Of a stretch of 7,287 bases of DNA, positions 5,747 through 7,287 are shown one piece after another (the first letter of the stretch is position 1; each line of letters begins with the position of its first letter). The DNA comes from Candidatus Nomurabacteria bacterium (GTDB lineage Bacteria > Patescibacteriota > Minisyncoccia > Phycocordibacterales > UBA9973). A program made the position numbers and the translations under genes. The notes below the pieces were generated by a model that saw nothing but the letters and a program-made list of their open reading frames with translations, did no database searches and was not told the origin of the DNA. The stretch spans positions 1-7,287 of the forward strand of contig CALRFB010000029.1 of assembly GCA_943356455.1 (NCBI GenBank), given 5' to 3'.

Positions 5747-6301
5747 ATGGCATACCAATTCACCGAATTAGAAAAAGAATTTGCAGCGACCGAAGAACGC
5801 CTGTCTCGCGAATTTTCTTCGCTCAATACTGGCAGAGCAACACCACTTGTGCTCGATATGGTACAAGTGGAAAGCTATGGTTCTCGTATGCCCATCAAAA
5901 ATGTGGCATCGGTTTCGATCGAAGACCCAAAGACACTCCGTGTTGCCCCGTGGGATTCGAGCTTGATAAAGGAAATAGAACGAAGTATCCAAGCTGCCAA
6001 CCTTGGACTTTCACTTGCGACAGATGAATCTGGTTTGCGAGTTATTTTTCCGCAACTAACTACTGAATCTCGACAACGTCTCGTTAAGTCGATGAAAGAA
6101 CGCCTCGAAGAAGCTCGTATCGCTATCCGTAAATCCCGCGAAGCTGTCTGGGAAGATATTCAAGAAAAAGAAAAAGCCGGTACTATGACCGAAGACGATA
6201 AATTTCGGGGCAAGGAAGATCTTCAAAGGCGTGTCGACGCTGCAAACAAAAAGCTAGAAGATTTGTTTGAAAGAAAAGAGAAAGAAGTTCTCGAAGGCTA
6301 A
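5747..6301 (+). CDS. frr: Ribosome recycling factor
   Basis: RRF, with EF-G, splits post-termination ribosomes and releases mRNA and tRNA. The 184-aa product matches the family's usual length (about 185). It shows the standard order: the helix leading to LNTGRATPLVLD (26-37), VESYGSRMPIKNVASVSIEDPKTL (41-64), PWD (68-70), the IQAANLGL region (81-88), GLRVIFPQLTTESRQRLVK (96-114), the EEARIAIRKSREAVWED helix (121-137) and MTEDDKFRGKEDLQRRVD (147-164). Together these make up the long three-helix bundle and the beta/alpha domain II. The start at 5747 is chosen because homology begins at MAYQFTELEKEF and because the -10 box lies between it and the upstream in-frame ATG at 5711. The rseP gene follows after a single base, so the two are surely co-transcribed, in the same relative order as in the pyrH-frr...rseP region of many bacteria. 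Confidence 0.97.
   Translation: MAYQFTELEKEFAATEERLSREFSSLNTGRATPLVLDMVQVESYGSRMPIKNVASVSIEDPKTLRVAPWDSSLIKEIERSIQAANLGLSLATDESGLRVIFPQLTTESRQRLVKSMKERLEEARIAIRKSREAVWEDIQEKEKAGTMTEDDKFRGKEDLQRRVDAANKKLEDLFERKEKEVLEG
6293..6297 (+). promoter_or_regulatory. Shine-Dalgarno site of rseP inside frr
   Basis: GAAGG inside the last codons of frr ends five bases before the rseP ATG (6303). It is the only well-spaced Shine-Dalgarno site I find in the window, and it belongs to the one gene that is clearly internal to an operon. Confidence 0.6.
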
Positions 6302-6302
6302 T

Positions 6303-7287
6303 ATGGGATTTCTACTACTCATCGTCATACTCGGTATCGTTGTTGTCGTTCATGAATACGGCCACTTTATTGCTGCTAAAAAATTTGGTGTAAAAGTTGA
6401 AGAATTTGGATTTGGTTTTCCCCCACGAGCTACAACACTTTTCAAGCGTGGCGAAACAGAATTTACTCTCAATTGGATCCCGTTTGGCGGATTTGTAAAA
6501 CTTTTTGGTGAAAATCCAGATGACGCAACGCGAGCGGAAGAAGATCAAAGTCGCAACATGAACAGCAAGGCCAAATGGAAACAAGCCGTTATTTTGATCG
6601 CTGGCGTAACGATGAATTTTATGTTGGCTGGACTACTTTTTTCTATTGGCTACATGACAGGCATGCCTGTATCTATTGATTCTGATAATACAACTGCAAC
6701 AAACCGTCACGTTATCATCAGTTCTGTGCAAAAAGGTAGCCCTGCCGAAATTGCTGGCTTGCCAGCTGGTATACAGCTTGTAGCGCTCGATGGTGACGCA
6801 AATGTTGTTGCGACAGTGGAAGCAATGCAACAATATGTTGGAGGTCACGTCGGAAAACCGATTCTGGTTTCATATACAAAAGATTCTCAAGCTGTTGAAA
6901 GTGTCACGATTACACCAAAGGAAAATGGTGCTACTACCGGCCGTGCCGGCATCGGTGTTTCGCTTGATTATATCGGTGAAATTCATCTGTCTTTTTTCAA
7001 GGCAATCGGCCAAGGGTTTGCGACAGCGGGACGCATGGTCGCTCAAATTCTCGTTTATTTCGTAAAATTCATTGGCGGTATGTTTGGTTCATCCACTGGA
7101 GTTTCAGGTAACGATGTCACGGGACCTGTCGGTATCGCAGGACTTGCTACACAAGCAATGCATATGGGTTTTGTGTATCTGCTGACATTCATAGCAATCA
7201 TTTCAGCCAACCTAGCTGTGCTGAACTTGTTGCCTTTTCCAGCTCTCGATGGCGGCAGACTTCTTTTCCTCGGCATAGAAGCGATTA
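6303..7287 (+). CDS. rseP: RseP-type site-2 protease (M50), cut by window edge
   Basis: Site-2 proteases are membrane zinc metalloproteases that cut within transmembrane segments; RseP/RasP relatives release anti-sigma factors and clear signal-peptide remnants. Of the visible 328 residues, TM1 (about 2-24) carries the HEYGH zinc motif (H17, E18, H21), followed by the FGFGFPPRA region (35-43) and IPFGGFVKL (59-67). TM2 spans about 94-118. A single PDZ domain covers about 136-205, including the VQKGSPAEIAGL ligand-loop type segment (142-153). GPVGIAGL (274-281) and TM3 with NLLPFPALDGGR (308-319), which supplies D316 as the third zinc ligand, complete the catalytic core. There is one PDZ domain rather than the two of E. 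coli RseP, as in B. subtilis RasP. The reading frame is open to the right edge; one more TM helix is expected beyond. The start is one base after frr. Confidence 0.95.
   Translation, partial: MGFLLLIVILGIVVVVHEYGHFIAAKKFGVKVEEFGFGFPPRATTLFKRGETEFTLNWIPFGGFVKLFGENPDDATRAEEDQSRNMNSKAKWKQAVILIAGVTMNFMLAGLLFSIGYMTGMPVSIDSDNTTATNRHVIISSVQKGSPAEIAGLPAGIQLVALDGDANVVATVEAMQQYVGGHVGKPILVSYTKDSQAVESVTITPKENGATTGRAGIGVSLDYIGEIHLSFFKAIGQGFATAGRMVAQILVYFVKFIGGMFGSSTGVSGNDVTGPVGIAGLATQAMHMGFVYLLTFIAIISANLAVLNLLPFPALDGGRLLFLGIEAI

Noticed and set aside
6315..7276. Minus-strand open frames within rseP
   Set aside because: The plus strand encodes a continuous site-2 protease with its catalytic motifs; the antisense frames have no support.
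1..7287. CRISPR array, tRNA, rRNA, insertion sequence or phage genes
   Set aside because: No repeat-spacer pattern, cloverleaf, rRNA sequence, transposase or integrase motif was found by reading both strands.

Overview
The window looks like a piece of a small-genome bacterium of the Candidate Phyla Radiation (Patescibacteria, Parcubacteria-like). The grounds are very tight gene packing, housekeeping proteins shorter than usual, start codons mostly without Shine-Dalgarno sites, and clamp-loader and helicase proteins that have lost their nucleotide-binding motifs. This placement is an inference from style, since no rRNA or other phylogenetic marker was compared. Stops seen are TAA (six genes) and TAG (priA), never TGA. 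About eight of the nine genes are ordinary core genes.

Left third (1-3106, minus strand). Read from right to left, a PriA-family protein (priA, 626 aa) is followed after 50 bp by a compact cluster: rpsU (bS21), ybeY (rRNA maturation endonuclease) and ftsA (cell-division actin homologue, running off the left edge). A promoter with an extended -10 lies just before rpsU.

Middle (3107-4930). A 34-bp divergent promoter region separates priA from mreB (plus strand). mreB is followed by a clamp-loader delta'-like gene with its own -10 box. This unit converges on a minus-strand gene, and a short A-rich/T-rich hairpin that could end both transcripts lies between them.

Right part (4929-7287). A 244-aa protein of unknown function, with an excisionase/MerR-type helix-turn-helix and a C-terminal sigma-70 region 4-like segment, is transcribed divergently from frr (ribosome recycling factor). 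frr is followed after one base by an rseP-type site-2 protease, cut by the right edge. The unknown gene is clearly more AT-rich than its neighbours.

Four points merit attention. The PriA homologue has all recognisable ATPase motifs replaced, yet keeps all eight zinc cysteines. The two-HTH protein has an unusual domain combination and faces phased GCACT pentamers. TGCTATnnT boxes recur so close to start codons that the mRNAs should be leaderless or nearly so. An inverted repeat wraps the shared -10 region between priA and mreB. No mobile element, CRISPR array, tRNA or rRNA was seen, and no gene-free stretch exceeds 85 bp.
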